Position numbers and translations under genes: made by a program
NCBI GenBank assembly: GCA_037176905.1
Contig: JBBBWG010005558.1
Span: forward strand, 1-64,000
Reading direction: 5' to 3'
DNA: 64,000 nucleotides
Source: Azolla pinnata
Taxonomy: Eukaryota; Streptophyta; Polypodiopsida; Salviniales; Salviniaceae
Notes under the pieces: model-generated
What the model was told of the DNA's origin: nothing
What the model saw: only the letters and a program-made list of their open reading frames with translations
The model's database searches: none
Shown here: piece after piece, positions 1 through 10,744 of the stretch
How positions within the stretch are numbered: position 1 is the stretch's first letter
How the letters are laid out: every line of letters starts with the position of its first letter

Positions 1-1450
1 GATAGATAGATAGATAGATAGATAGATATAGATTATAGATATGTACACAGACATGCATTCATACATACATACCATGGCCACGATAATGTATGAAACCTAA
101 TCATGCCCCCCATTTTGCAGAGTCAACTGCTACATTGTGCATTTTTCTTTAGGTGACCTGTCAGCCCTTTTAGCTACACACGATGTGGAAATCTGCCATC
201 CATCCATGTGTTGTCTGCAACAGCAAAGGCATTTCATATTTAGTTTATTCAGGTAGTATAGAATCATTCATGTCAGACTGCAAAAAATTTGGGGTTGTTA
301 TTCCTCTTTCATTAGCAGTTCAATAGCATATTTTGGAGGCAAGGTGCTGCTGACAAATACATACATACCCCGGGGTTCCTGCGATCAATCACCTCACATC
401 TTGTCGCTCCAGTAAGCGTCCTGCGAACTTCCACGACTTTGTTTCTGAGCATAAGAAATGGAATAGAATTAGGTGGTAGAAATGCAATTCTTTCTCATCA
501 CCATGGATTCTGTGACCTTAGCACTACATATATGGAGGTCTTTCGAAATTATCAGCCCTGATTCCAGATTCCCGAAATCAGTAATGTGGACAGACACATG
601 GCATGGAACAGAACAAGTTCGAATGATCACAACAACTACCATGGATAGAGCTACATCGATGAAAACCCCCAAGTAAATCATCTGTTTGAGCTTTCATGAG
701 GATTCCAACAAAAATATCCCGGATTATGAATTCAGATCTGTGCCTCAATTCATGCTGAGAATGTGCAGATAGAAACTGTGATTTTCTTCCTTCCATTACT
801 TTTTATGTTAAGCATCAAAATGCTTGCTGAAGTAGCAGTGCATTGCTGTTGTTGGATGAGGTAGAAGTCACAGACTCTACTAGTGGTGGTGGTGGTGGTG
901 GTGGTGGTGGGGACATGGCTCTGCCTCTGCAAGTTTCTTTTTCTTCTCTCCCTCTTTTCTTTTTCTTTCCTTCTTTTTGGAGCTCATGTCTTATAAAGAA
1001 AAACGATGATTTGATCACATCTGTCTACCCTACATCAGTGGGCACACTCATTCAATCAATCATTGATTTCACCGACGCCACCATGTGTTAGCCATTTAAT
1101 GGAGTTTAGATGAAGGATGTGGAAATGATCCATCAAAAAGTGTACTGTGCCCTTGCTTTCACTATATAAAGAAACAGAGATGAGAGCTCACAGTAACACA
1201 TGTCATTCGGGAGAGAAGCAGCTAAGGTTTCTGATCAATCCTTGATACTTTATCTATCTAACTAATTCATAACTATAGCAGCAGTACCTGGATTGAAGTT
1301 CACATATGATGAGATATCTCTGGAGAGCTCTTGCTGATCCTGAAGCATAGATCAGCAGGCAGGGTCATTATCTTATTCATTCACTCCTTGTCAATACATA
1401 TCCTGAGAGATATGTTGATCCAGTGAATCTAAAAAGACATTTGGGAATCC
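1..1450. other. Left-edge intergenic region and VAP promoter/leader
   Basis: No coding exon is recognised here. The stretch opens with a GATA microsatellite (1-27) and holds a GGT tract (882-910). The 250 bases before the first VAP exon should contain that gene's promoter and 5' leader, including a TATA-like site near 1163. Open frames in this stretch are short, overlap on both strands and match nothing I know. Confidence 0.5.
1163..1170 (+). promoter_or_regulatory. Putative TATA box of the VAP gene
   Basis: TATATAAA lies about 285 bases before the VAP start codon at 1451, on the correct strand and in a plain AT/GC context. A leader of roughly 250 bases would follow. No transcript evidence is available. 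Confidence 0.4.
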
Positions 1451-4232
1451 ATGGTGGAGTCCATTAGCAGCAGCAGCAGCAACAGCAGCCGCTGCAGCAG
1501 CACAAGCAGCAATACTGCTATAGGAGGTTCTTCGCATGGACACCGCGCAACTCCTTCTTTGATTGTGCCTTGCACCTCCATCAATATTTTGCCTTTCTCC
1601 TGTCAACAACGCCAACGACGAGGACTCTGCTTCCAACCCAGCAACAAGCTCTATTTCCCTTGTGAGTTTCATCTCCCCGTTCGACAAGATCCACAGAGAA
1701 GTGTCCTCAATCTGCTCATAATATAGAATTCTTGATTCTCGAATTTTGTTCTTCGACGAGATCCACAAAGAACTGCACTCTCACCATCATTTTTTGATTG
1801 TAGCCATGTATAATTTGGACCATCACGGAGATGACCTTCATCCACAGAAACTTAGGACTTGAGTTACAATATACACTAGATCCACATGGCCTGTGGTCTT
1901 GAAGACTGTAGTTATGTAAAGTATAATAAATAACAATGAATGTGGTTTAGGCAGATGTACTTACATACACTGCATCATAACAAAGATGTATGGAAGTATG
2001 GAATCCCAGCTCCATGGCCTGGTGGTGTTCTACATTCAGTTATTTTACACTGCTCCAGAAGGAATCTGACCTCGTGGCTTTAGCTCACAAGTGCCCAGAG
2101 TCCATTGCTAAAAGATGCTGAAAAATAAAAATAGGGGATCTGAAAGCATGGAGACTAGACAGAACTATTCATTTAGTTTACAACAATTACAAACCCGTTA
2201 CATAAAATTAAGGAAGGAAGAAGAATACATGAAATTAATAGGGGGCTGCTACCAAATACCAAACACAATGGCCCACTGCTACCATCATCTTTTACCATTT
2301 CCGCTGGCAAAACAATACCTTGTTTCCTTCTCAATTACACCTTTCTAAGACCAAGTGGCTTCTATCTTTCTCATCCACAATCTCCACCCAACTTGCCACC
2401 AGAATATCTTTAGCAAAATGTGAAATATGAAAAAGAAAGGTCACACCTGCATGGCTGAATGTCAATTGGATCCTCTACACAACTGAAATTTCTACGCTCC
2501 AAAACCAGGCTTTGATTTTCTCCAATTTTATTAGTGTTTGCCATGATCAGCTTCAAAACAGCTTGCCGTGTGTGTGAAATCAGGCATTCTGGATGATCAT
2601 GGATGTCTCATAAGAACTTAACAAGGTAGATTTTTTAACCACCAATTTTCATGTTGACTTCCACTAGGTAGAACTTGTTGGTAGTTTTAATTGGCTTTTG
2701 TTCTCAGTCCTGTTTCACATCAACGGCAGAACATACATAGCTCATGGAGACATTTATGCCAATAATGTACTTAATCTTGCAGTATAAAATAAATGAAGGA
2801 TGGTTTGAATAAAAATCTATCCCCTGATGTCAAAGGGCATATAAAAACTGCCTGTTGGATGCGTGTGCAGATGAACCAGGAAAACAGTCTACAAGTGCTG
2901 TGAGAATAATGAATGTCAGTAGCTCACCCATGGCATTTAAAGTAAGCAACAGGCTTTTGACGTTTAACACTTACACCTGCCTTTGTGGGTTCTTCTGAAA
3001 GTTGCTATGATATTATTTTTTTCCCTCAGTTTCAGACAACATCCCCCAAGAGTTGTTTTATGAGGCCTCCTAATGGCGTCCTCGCACCGGGAGACTCAAT
3101 TGTTGCTAGTGGTACTGTGTTTAATTCAATGTGGAGTCTAAGCCAACTTCTAGACGCACACACTCATACAAACACATACACAAATGTGTTTTGAGTACAT
3201 TTGTGTAATGTGTGTGTATGAGAGAAAGCGTGCACATATCTATATATCTACATGAGAATGTCTGCATGTAACCAAGGTATAAGTGTTGATGTGTACAGTT
3301 GTTAAATTCATCGAACTCCCCAAGGCTCCCGAACAAGCTCCGCTTGTTGTGCAGAAGAGATCCACTCGTGACAAGTTCAAGATAGTGAGTTTGAAGATAA
3401 AGGAAGGTGTTGAATTCACCCCAGATCTGGTAGGAACTAAAAGAAAATAGAGAAAAAATTTTAACTAAAGAAAATCAGAAAAGTTGTTTCTATCACTACT
3501 CCCACTCTGTGGCTTCCTCACTTGTAGACACTTAAGTTTCACTTACTGTTAAGACTTGTTACTTAGTTAAAGAACCGGTGAAGCTTGTCTGAGGTACTAC
3601 AACCATACTTAAAAACTGCTTTGTGGTATGTGATAAACGCAGTTTGAAGAGCATAAAGAGCTTGTTGCTATGGAGCAGATCCTGCAAGTGGTTCTTTTAA
3701 ACCCAAGTCACCATTGTCACGTATGTACAGAATATATTTTCAATTGCCTCAAAACAGCACATCACAAACCCCAACTGTGTATAGCTGATGATTTCAGAAT
3801 TCATAAATGATTTGATTGTTCAGGAGTCAGCTCAGCTAAAGTTGCTCCTTGCTGAAGCGGATGCGGCACAAAAGGCTCGAAAAAAGTTAGGATTGCAAAC
3901 ACCAAGCTCTGTAGCTAACATCAGTGATATCAATATATTGGAAGAATGGGTAAAAACTAATGACCCTTGAATCCATCTTATCATGAGAAACTCGTCTAGA
4001 TAGAGTAATAAGACATTGATAATGCACATAGCAGTGTTTCAGTTTCATTAAAAAATCAGAGAGTTTATGTTTATAGGAAAAGATCAATTTCATAGCCCAG
4101 AAGATCATATGAAAATGATTCAAAAGTGACCAATAATTATAGGCATAACCAGATCTTTGTTATGCCCTCTGTGCTTATTGCGTTTTGTGTTCCATGCAGC
4201 GGCAGCGGAAATTAGCTCGAGAAAGGAAATAA
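1451..4232 (+). CDS. VAP/MSP-domain protein, PVA41/PVA42 type
   Basis: Vesicle-associated-membrane-protein-associated (VAP) protein. VAPs sit at the ER surface and use a major-sperm-protein (MSP) domain to bind FFAT-motif partners at contact sites. Six exons join in phase: 1451-1661, 2871-2941, 3030-3111, 3299-3429, 3643-3720, 3824-3949, with a last short exon 4200-4232; total about 243 residues. Family marks in order are PSNKLYFP-YEPGKQ (residues 63-76), FQTTSPKSCFMRPPNGVLAPG in the MSP core, VVKFIELP, FKIVSLKI, EEHKELVAMEQIL, and the C-terminal LLLAEADAAQKARKK helix ending in EEWRQRKLARERK. As in PVA4 members, there is no C-terminal membrane anchor. The first 60 residues are Ser-rich and poorly conserved, so the start at 1451 is a choice. 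The gene converges on the PPR gene. The exon joins are inferred and the family is clear. Confidence 0.85.
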
Positions 4233-5493
4233 GTGAGGTGTTCTACTACTGTGAAAACAGAGTTGAATCAGTGCATACAATCTGTAGCTACTTAATATAC
4301 ATGTACATTAAATAGCCGAGATGATCCTTAACATGCCTATTTAATTAGATTCAGAGCTTTAACATTGTGTTGCACTCAATTAAGCATACCTACAGGAAAA
4401 AACAGCAATATGAAATATTTAAGTTGAAGCGAATCTCATACAAGGTTTTGCAGTCATCTCCAATATACTAGTTGAGAAATCAAAAACTTGGCCTCGTCTC
4501 AATACAGATTAGATTTTTTGCCGGATGTAAAACAGTCATAGATAGAATGAATGCAAGTTTATCGATAAAATTTTGAATCAATTTTGAGCTGTTGAACGGT
4601 TGAAACATTCTCTGAAGTGATCTAACGCTTTCTAACATGGTATAAGCTTTCAAAATCAATCTATATAGACGCTTGCTATCATACTGCAATTTAAAAAGCA
4701 GAAACATAAACCTAACAGAAAATATCATATGCATACACGAAGGATATCATGCTGAATACCACTTCTTTTAGTATAAATCTATAGAAGCCCTCATAGGGGT
4801 TGACTAGGAGCAACAATCCAGGGCTCCCCATAAAATATCACCAATAGTCCTAGAAATGCTAACGTTGTAGGTGGTCCAATATGGTTTCTAGAACGGACAA
4901 CACATACTAGTCACAGTTGGGATAATATAGAGTGTTTTATTTCAATAACCCCAGATTGAAGTGCAGAAACCTCTGCCATCTAAGAATAATTTGAAAAGCC
5001 AGAAGAATATAAATCATTTGAAACTCAAGAAAATATGGCTTTACCTCTTGAAACTATGATAGTTTACTCGAGTCTTGCAGCTTGTTGTGTGCTTTATTAT
5101 AGATCTCCCCATCCCACAAACTGAAATTCCTGTAAACGAAGCCCGTTACAATCCTTAACAAGAAAAATTGTGAATATCATTGAATTCGTCGTTTTCTTAT
5201 TACCTGTGGGCAGCAGCATGGATGAACATCTCAATTAATGAGACAAAAGATTTAATGTCTTCAGAACTTAGGAAAACTCTGTACATAAAGAACTCTTCCT
5301 ACTCTGCATGAACAAACTGATCTCTTATGCATATCAACGTTGAGCTTCAACTTGATATTGAGAAACTAACGATGTGATGCTTCTCATGCATGTCACTGTT
5401 TTTGCTAGGAGATTCAGAATATGTCCAGGACCCCACACTCCAATTATACATTCGCATGACCTCCGGGTGCTTTGAACTCGCTAATTTATTGGA
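4233..5493. other. Convergent 3' intergenic region (VAP / PPR)
   Basis: This is AT-rich sequence between two convergent genes. It probably holds both 3' untranslated regions. I see no repeat array, RNA gene or credible exon. Confidence 0.5.
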
Positions 5494-7848
5494 TCAATTT
5501 TCATCCCCTACATCTCTCACCATGAAAACATCCAAATAGATGTTTGACATGCACACATACACTACCTGATCTTTCTCATCCAGTTCTAGGGCTTGTTCAA
5601 AGGCATCTCTACCGAGCTCCAGATTACTCCATTTTCTACAAGCTCCCATCACAATATGCCATACTACAATATCAGGAAGAAATGGCATGTTCTCTATGAT
5701 TGCTACAGCCAGTACTAAACGACCTGCACGTGCAAATATATCGACCATGCATGTAAAATGGTCACGAGTCGGAACTAAACCATATTGATTTCTTAGGGTC
5801 TCAAAGTACGCTTCCCCTTCGGCCACTAAGCCTGTATGACTACATGCATTAAGAACACTTACAAATGTTGACAAATTTGGTTCCACACTGTTATTAATCA
5901 ATTTGTTAAAACTATGGAACACATTCTCACTATTGCCTAATTGAGCATATCCTGAAATTAATGCATTAAAAGAAATGACATCCTGACCATGAAGCTTGTC
6001 AAACACTTGGAGTGCTTCTGCAAGAGAGCCACATTTAGCATACATATCAACCAGGATATTTCCAACAAGAAGCTCCCCTTCAAAGCCCCTCTCAATTATT
6101 TCCGTGTGTATATACCTGCCCTTGATTTTCGACCCTATGCTTGCACAGGCCTTCAAACCGCAAATACATGCAATAAAATTAGGAGAGATTCCTTGATGCT
6201 GCATCTCATCAAAACAATGAAGTGCTTCATCACAGCAACCATATTCAAAATAACCAACAAGAAGGGCAGTCCAAGAAACAACATCGTGAATAGAAATCTT
6301 GTTGAACAATCCTTGTGCTTCTAAGAGCAGTCCACATTTTCCATACATATCTACCAATATATTGCCAACAGATGGCTCAACTTCAAGCCCTCGCTTAACA
6401 ATATCAGAATGTATTTCTTGACCCTTTTCTATGGCTCGAACACTGCTGCATGCTTTCAGAGTGCAAATGAAAGTGCCCGCATCAGGCGGGATTCCTTCAT
6501 CTTGCATCTTCTTCAAACAATCGATCGCTTCCCCACCTTGCCCTTGTTCAACATATTCCACGATTAATGAATTCCAGGCAGCTACAGTTCGAGATGGTAG
6601 TTTGACAAAAACCTCGAGTGCCTCTAGCAACAAGCCACATTTGGCATACAAATCCACTAAAACGCTGTTATCAAGGTCAGCTTCTAGACCTTTTATGATA
6701 ACCTCAGAGTGGCATTTTTGCCCATCTACTGCAGCTCTGATGTTAGCACAAGCTTTTAAGGCGCAGACATAGGTAATAGTGCTCTTGGAAATGCCCTCTT
6801 GCTGCATGTGCTCCAGACGGCAAAACGCCTCTTTGGTGTACTCATATTCAGCGTACCCTGCAATCAATGCATTCCATGAGACAACATCACGGACCGGAAG
6901 GTTCTCGAACACAGCTGCAGCAGAGTCCAGCGATTGACATTTTGCGTACATATCAATAAGGGCATTGCCAACAAGTAGATCTCTTTCGAATCCGTGTAAC
7001 ACCGCATCCGTATAGAGCTTGTTGCCCTTTTGTAAATCTTTTACACAACCGCACGCTCTCAACCAGCAAATGAAGGTTACAATGCTGGGAGAGATCGCCT
7101 CTATTTGCATTTGCTCTGATAAGGACAGTGCCACATCTGCGAGCCCATGTTCCACATACCCTGAGAGGAGCGCCGTCCATACAACCACATTACGATCTTT
7201 AAGACCGCCAAAAACACTTGACGCTTCAACAAGATAACCACATTTGGCGTAAAAGTCTACCAATACACTACCAACGAACACATTCCTTTCCAGCAACCCA
7301 TTCCGAACGATGTCTGCATGAAGTTCTTGTCCTTTGCTTAACGCGTTAATACCTATAACCACACAAGCTCTCAAGACACATACGAATGCCGATGCATCCA
7401 GTGATAAACCATTGGATTCGATCTGTGTTAGGCAATGGAGAGCTTCTTCGGCGTGTCCATTCTCGGCATACCCTGCGATAAGTGCGGTCCAAGTGACAAC
7501 ATTGCGGATAGGAAGCTTGTCGAAGACCTCTCGAGCTTCCTTGAACAAACCACGTTTGGTGTACATATCCACCAGGGCGCTGCCGATGAAGACATCGCCG
7601 AGGAGGCCTCTCCGAGCGATTTCGGAGTGAATGTGGTTACCTGTGCAACGATCTTCCAGGAAGGTGCAAGCTTTGAGGAGGTGGACCAAGGCGTGAGCGT
7701 CGGGAGGAGGCTGGAAGGAGGCAGTAGGACCCTGGATCCTGTGGTGGTACAGGGCCAAGGCGGGCCGGAATTGCGCCCGCTGCACGTACTCGATCACAAG
7801 GGCTTTCCATGAGCAAGGGCGACGAGGACGCAGAGCAGCAAGGCACAT
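5494..7848 (-). CDS. PLS-class pentatricopeptide repeat protein
   Basis: Intronless 784-residue PPR protein. PPR proteins bind organellar RNA one base per repeat, and PLS-class members usually specify C-to-U editing sites or other RNA maturation in mitochondria or plastids. About six P-L-S blocks of roughly 100 residues each carry the hallmark W-N/T-A-L-I-x-G-Y (residues 120-127, then about every 100) and LVDMYAKCG. A divergent E-like tail contains TRDHFTCMVDIFARAGR and YVCMSNIY, then stops at VRDVGDEN. There is no DYW deaminase domain, so a trans-acting DYW protein would be needed for editing. The N terminus is Arg-rich (LRPRRP), weakly like a targeting peptide. The repeat wording resembles fern PPR families. 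It diverges from the SWIB gene across an array-filled promoter. The editing role is inferred. Confidence 0.9.
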   Translation of the reverse strand: MCLAALRPRRPCSWKALVIEYVQRAQFRPALALYHHRIQGPTASFQPPPDAHALVHLLKACTFLEDRCTGNHIHSEIARRGLLGDVFIGSALVDMYTKRGLFKEAREVFDKLPIRNVVTWTALIAGYAENGHAEEALHCLTQIESNGLSLDASAFVCVLRACVVIGINALSKGQELHADIVRNGLLERNVFVGSVLVDFYAKCGYLVEASSVFGGLKDRNVVVWTALLSGYVEHGLADVALSLSEQMQIEAISPSIVTFICWLRACGCVKDLQKGNKLYTDAVLHGFERDLLVGNALIDMYAKCQSLDSAAAVFENLPVRDVVSWNALIAGYAEYEYTKEAFCRLEHMQQEGISKSTITYVCALKACANIRAAVDGQKCHSEVIIKGLEADLDNSVLVDLYAKCGLLLEALEVFVKLPSRTVAAWNSLIVEYVEQGQGGEAIDCLKKMQDEGIPPDAGTFICTLKACSSVRAIEKGQEIHSDIVKRGLEVEPSVGNILVDMYGKCGLLLEAQGLFNKISIHDVVSWTALLVGYFEYGCCDEALHCFDEMQHQGISPNFIACICGLKACASIGSKIKGRYIHTEIIERGFEGELLVGNILVDMYAKCGSLAEALQVFDKLHGQDVISFNALISGYAQLGNSENVFHSFNKLINNSVEPNLSTFVSVLNACSHTGLVAEGEAYFETLRNQYGLVPTRDHFTCMVDIFARAGRLVLAVAIIENMPFLPDIVVWHIVMGACRKWSNLELGRDAFEQALELDEKDQVVYVCMSNIYLDVFMVRDVGDEN

Positions 7849-7873
7849 TGCCTTCTCTAGGGTTGCAGAATCA

Positions 7874-7917
7874 GGAAGAAGAAGAAGAAGAAGAAGAAGA
7901 AGAAGAAGAAGAAGAAG
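7874..7917. repeat. (GAA)n microsatellite
   Basis: About 14 GAA units sit 26 bases upstream of the PPR start codon, so they probably lie in its 5' leader, where they read as TTC on the sense strand. Confidence 0.85.
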
Positions 7918-7924
7918 CTTCTCG

Positions 7925-8105
7925 CAGACTTGACCCTTGACTTTCGTTGACTTTGACCTTGTTCTTGACTTTGACCGTGTTCTTGACTTTGACCTTGTTC
8001 TTGACTTTGACCTTGAATCTTTTGCCTTTTGTCTTGACCTTGACCTTGATCTTGGTTTTTACTTTGACTTGACTTTGGTTTTGACCTTGAACTTGACCTT
8101 GACTA
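7925..8105. repeat. TTGAC-rich tandem array (W-box-like cluster)
   Basis: A degenerate array of about 12-bp and 24-bp units is built from CTTGACTTTGACC. I count about 17 TTGAC cores in 180 bases, all in the same orientation. TTGAC followed by C or T is the core of the W box bound by WRKY factors. The array lies 77-257 bases upstream of the PPR start codon. Whether it regulates either flanking gene is unknown. Confidence 0.75.
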
Positions 8106-9185
8106 CTAAACGAACGAGACTCTGGACTTGATGCTTGACAAACTCTGGAATCTTTGGATTCGATGCTCGAATGAACAAGACTCTGCAATCACTAGACTCG
8201 ATGCTCGAATGGATGGGATCCTCGAATGCATGGGACTCTAGAATCTCTAGGCTCGATGCTCGAATGACTGCTTGACCTTGACTTTGACTATTGAATGAAC
8301 AAGACGATGGACTTGATGCTCGACAACTCCGGAATCTGTGAACTCGATGCTCGAATGAATGCTTGACCTTGACTTTGACTATTGAATGAACAAGACGCTG
8401 GACTTGATGCTCGACAACTCCGGAATCTGTGGACTCGATGCTCGAATGAGCAAGACTCTGTAATCGCTAAACTCGATGGTTGAATGAGCATCTCGAGACT
8501 CGATGCCCGAATGGACGGGAAACTTTGGAAAACTCTACACTCAATTGCTTGAATGAATGGGACTCTTGGAATCTCGAGACTCGGTGCTCGAATGAACGAG
8601 ACTCTGGAATCTCATGACTCGATGATGCTTGAAACGAAACAAACTCTAGAATCTCCAGACTCAATGCTCGAGACGAAATGAACTCCAGAATCTCTAGGCT
8701 CGGTGCTCAAATGGACGACAGACTCTGAAATCTCCAGATGCTCGACGCGGGAAACAGATGGGACTTTGGAATCTCCAGACCGAATGTCCGAAGCAGGAAC
8801 GAACTCTAGAATCTCCAGACTCACATGCTTGAAGGAATGGACTCCGGAATCTCCAAACTCGCGCTCGAATGAGCGGGACCCTAAAGAATCTCCGGATTCG
8901 ATGCTCGAATGCAGGGGACTCTGGAATCTCCAGGCTCGATGCAAACCCTGGAATCTCCAGACTCGATGTAAAACCCTGGAATCTCCAGACTCGATGTAAA
9001 ACCCTGGAATCTTCATTCACCTGGAATCTCCAATGAACGAAACTTTGGAATCTTCATTCACCTGGAATCTCCAATGACAGAAACTCTGGAATCTCCAGAC
9101 TCGATGTAAAACCCTGGAATCTTCATTCACCTGGAATCTCCAATGAACGAAACTCTGGAATCTTCATTCACCTGGAATCTCCAAA
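8105..9185. repeat. Minisatellite with GGAATCTCCAGACTCGATG core
   Basis: The left part has degenerate units near 38-40 bp of the form CTCGATGCTCGAATGAAC plus GACTCTGGAATCTC. The right part (about 8946-9185) has cleaner units, including an exact 28-bp period starting at 8946, 8974 and 9002 and an alternating CTTCATTCACCTGGAATCTCC form. Units become more alike towards the SWIB gene, which suggests more recent expansion there. Open frames on either strand are by-products of the repeat. Confidence 0.85.
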
Positions 9186-9319
9186 AAAGAACTTGTGGTT
9201 TTTGTTCTCTTTGGAGGGAAAAAAAAATAGGTCTTCGTTTTCAACGAGAAGCAACTGCGAGGAACACAGAAACAGAAACAGAAACAGAAACAGAGAAGAG
9301 AACAGCGCAGAGTTCCGCC

Positions 9320-10744
9320 ATGAGAGCTTGCATCTGCAACCTCGCCGCCAAAGCCTCTGCAAGCAGGGCCACGGCCCTGAAGCCCCCCGGCAAACCTCCC
9401 TCCCTCCCCTCCGTCTCCTCCTCGGTCTCCTCCGCTCTCCAGGAGGCGGAGGAGAAGAAGAAGAGCAAGAGCAAGGCCGCAGGCGCCGTGGATTTGAAAC
9501 CCCCCGTGGCCCGGAAAATGCCGGTTTGCAAGCTCTCCCCTGCCCTCTCCGATGTGCTCGAGGTCTCCGAGGCCACCCGCACCGACGCCCTGAAGAAGAT
9601 TTGGGAGTACATCAAGGCAAACAAGCTCCAGGTGCGCTGGAAGAGAGAGAGAGAGAGAAAGAGCTTGTTTTGGTGCAGAAATAGGGGAAGGGGAAGTGGC
9701 TTAGTTTGTAGAAATTTGTCATGCTTTCAGTTCCTGCGTTCTGTAGTGAGTAGCTAGTATAGTGTGTAGTTGCAATACGCTGGGATTTGAACCCGACTGT
9801 GCCGAATCGGTAGAAGCAAGCTTGGATTGCTTCAGCATTGTTCCTCCTCCCTTGTATGATCTATCTATGAACTTTGGAGTTGCCACATTTCAGATGCCTG
9901 TTGAAGTGTGTGCAAAATGCCTTACTTCATGGTAGAAAGTAAGTTCTGCTACGAGGTTGTGAAAGGGTAGGTCCGCCCCTACTTGGAGGTCGAAGAACCA
10001 AGCAAGGCGAATTCTTTCCTAAGCTGGGAATGTATATATGGAGCTAACCATCTCTTCTGTTTGTTTCGTGCTCGAATCGGCTTTATCGGTCAATGTGGTG
10101 CTAAGAAATTTCATGCGACAAGGGTAGAGAAAAGAATGAAGGAAAGAAATCAAACCCTCTGATAATGGAAGTAGCTTGTGAAACCATCAACAAGTCATAT
10201 GAAGGTAATGCTAGGAATGGCCTTGTTCAGATAGAGGTGGAATGGAAGGTCCCCTGATAGTTAAATTCGCCTAGCCAAGAGCATCAAAAAGAAGTTTGCC
10301 ATCATAGAAGAGCCTGGTGGGGCTTCCTTGGTTGTCATCGTGACTGTGTATACGATGTTCACCATTTCATCTGTTGACGATAATAGCTCTAGGATATATG
10401 CAGGAATTCTAAATTGGATATCTTCATATTGATTGCTTCTCTCCTTGGATCGTTTTCTTGTAAACTCTGGCTGTAACACATTCTCTCAGAATTGGAATCG
10501 ATTCCTTTCTTTCATTGTTTCTCAGATTTGTTGTTGTTCTGGGGGTGTTTCGTTTCGATCGCTGAACTTATCGAGCATGCCCTAAATGTCCAGCTGGTTT
10601 CTTCTTTTTTCTTTTCAGAACGCCGAAAACAAGAAAGAAATCCTGTGCGATGAGAAGCTGAAGAAGGTTTTCGTGCATGACAAGATTACCATCCACGAGG
10701 TCGTAAAATCGATGAGTCCTCACATATCGAAGAAGAACGAATAG
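9320..10744 (+). CDS. SWIB/MDM2-domain protein, small organelle type
   Basis: Two exons, 9320-9631 and 10619-10744, give 145 residues. The SWIB/MDM2 fold binds helical peptides. Stand-alone plant SWIB proteins are small and act in chromatin remodelling complexes or in chloroplast and mitochondrial nucleoids. The domain starts at about residue 68 (KLSPALSDVLEVSEATR), continues through LKKIWEYIKANKLQ at the end of exon 1, and resumes exactly at NAENKKEILCDEKLKKVF in exon 2. The splice falls at the usual family position. Residues 1-60 are rich in Ala, Ser, Arg and Pro with few acids, fitting a transit peptide, followed by a Lys/Glu patch. The leader holds an ACAGAA repeat (about 9260-9297). Organelle location is inferred from the N terminus only. 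Confidence 0.88.
9632..10618 (+). other. SWIB gene intron
   Basis: Single 987-base GT-AG intron. It begins with a short GA tract (about 9639-9661). A B-box-like sequence near 9782 on the minus strand does not fold into a tRNA. Nothing else was recognised. Confidence 0.75.

Noticed and set aside
3121-3336. Minus-strand open frame across the VAP exons
   Set aside because: It overlaps an intron and exon of the VAP gene in antisense and is made partly of a CA/TG repeat.
5989-7812. Several plus-strand open frames of 60-125 residues
   Set aside because: They are antisense to the PPR gene, whose repeats keep other frames open. No motif.
9780-9835. tRNA-like B box (GGTTCAAATCCC on the minus strand)
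   Set aside because: The T-arm stem does not pair fully, and no matching acceptor, D arm or anticodon arm can be found around it. It lies inside the SWIB intron.
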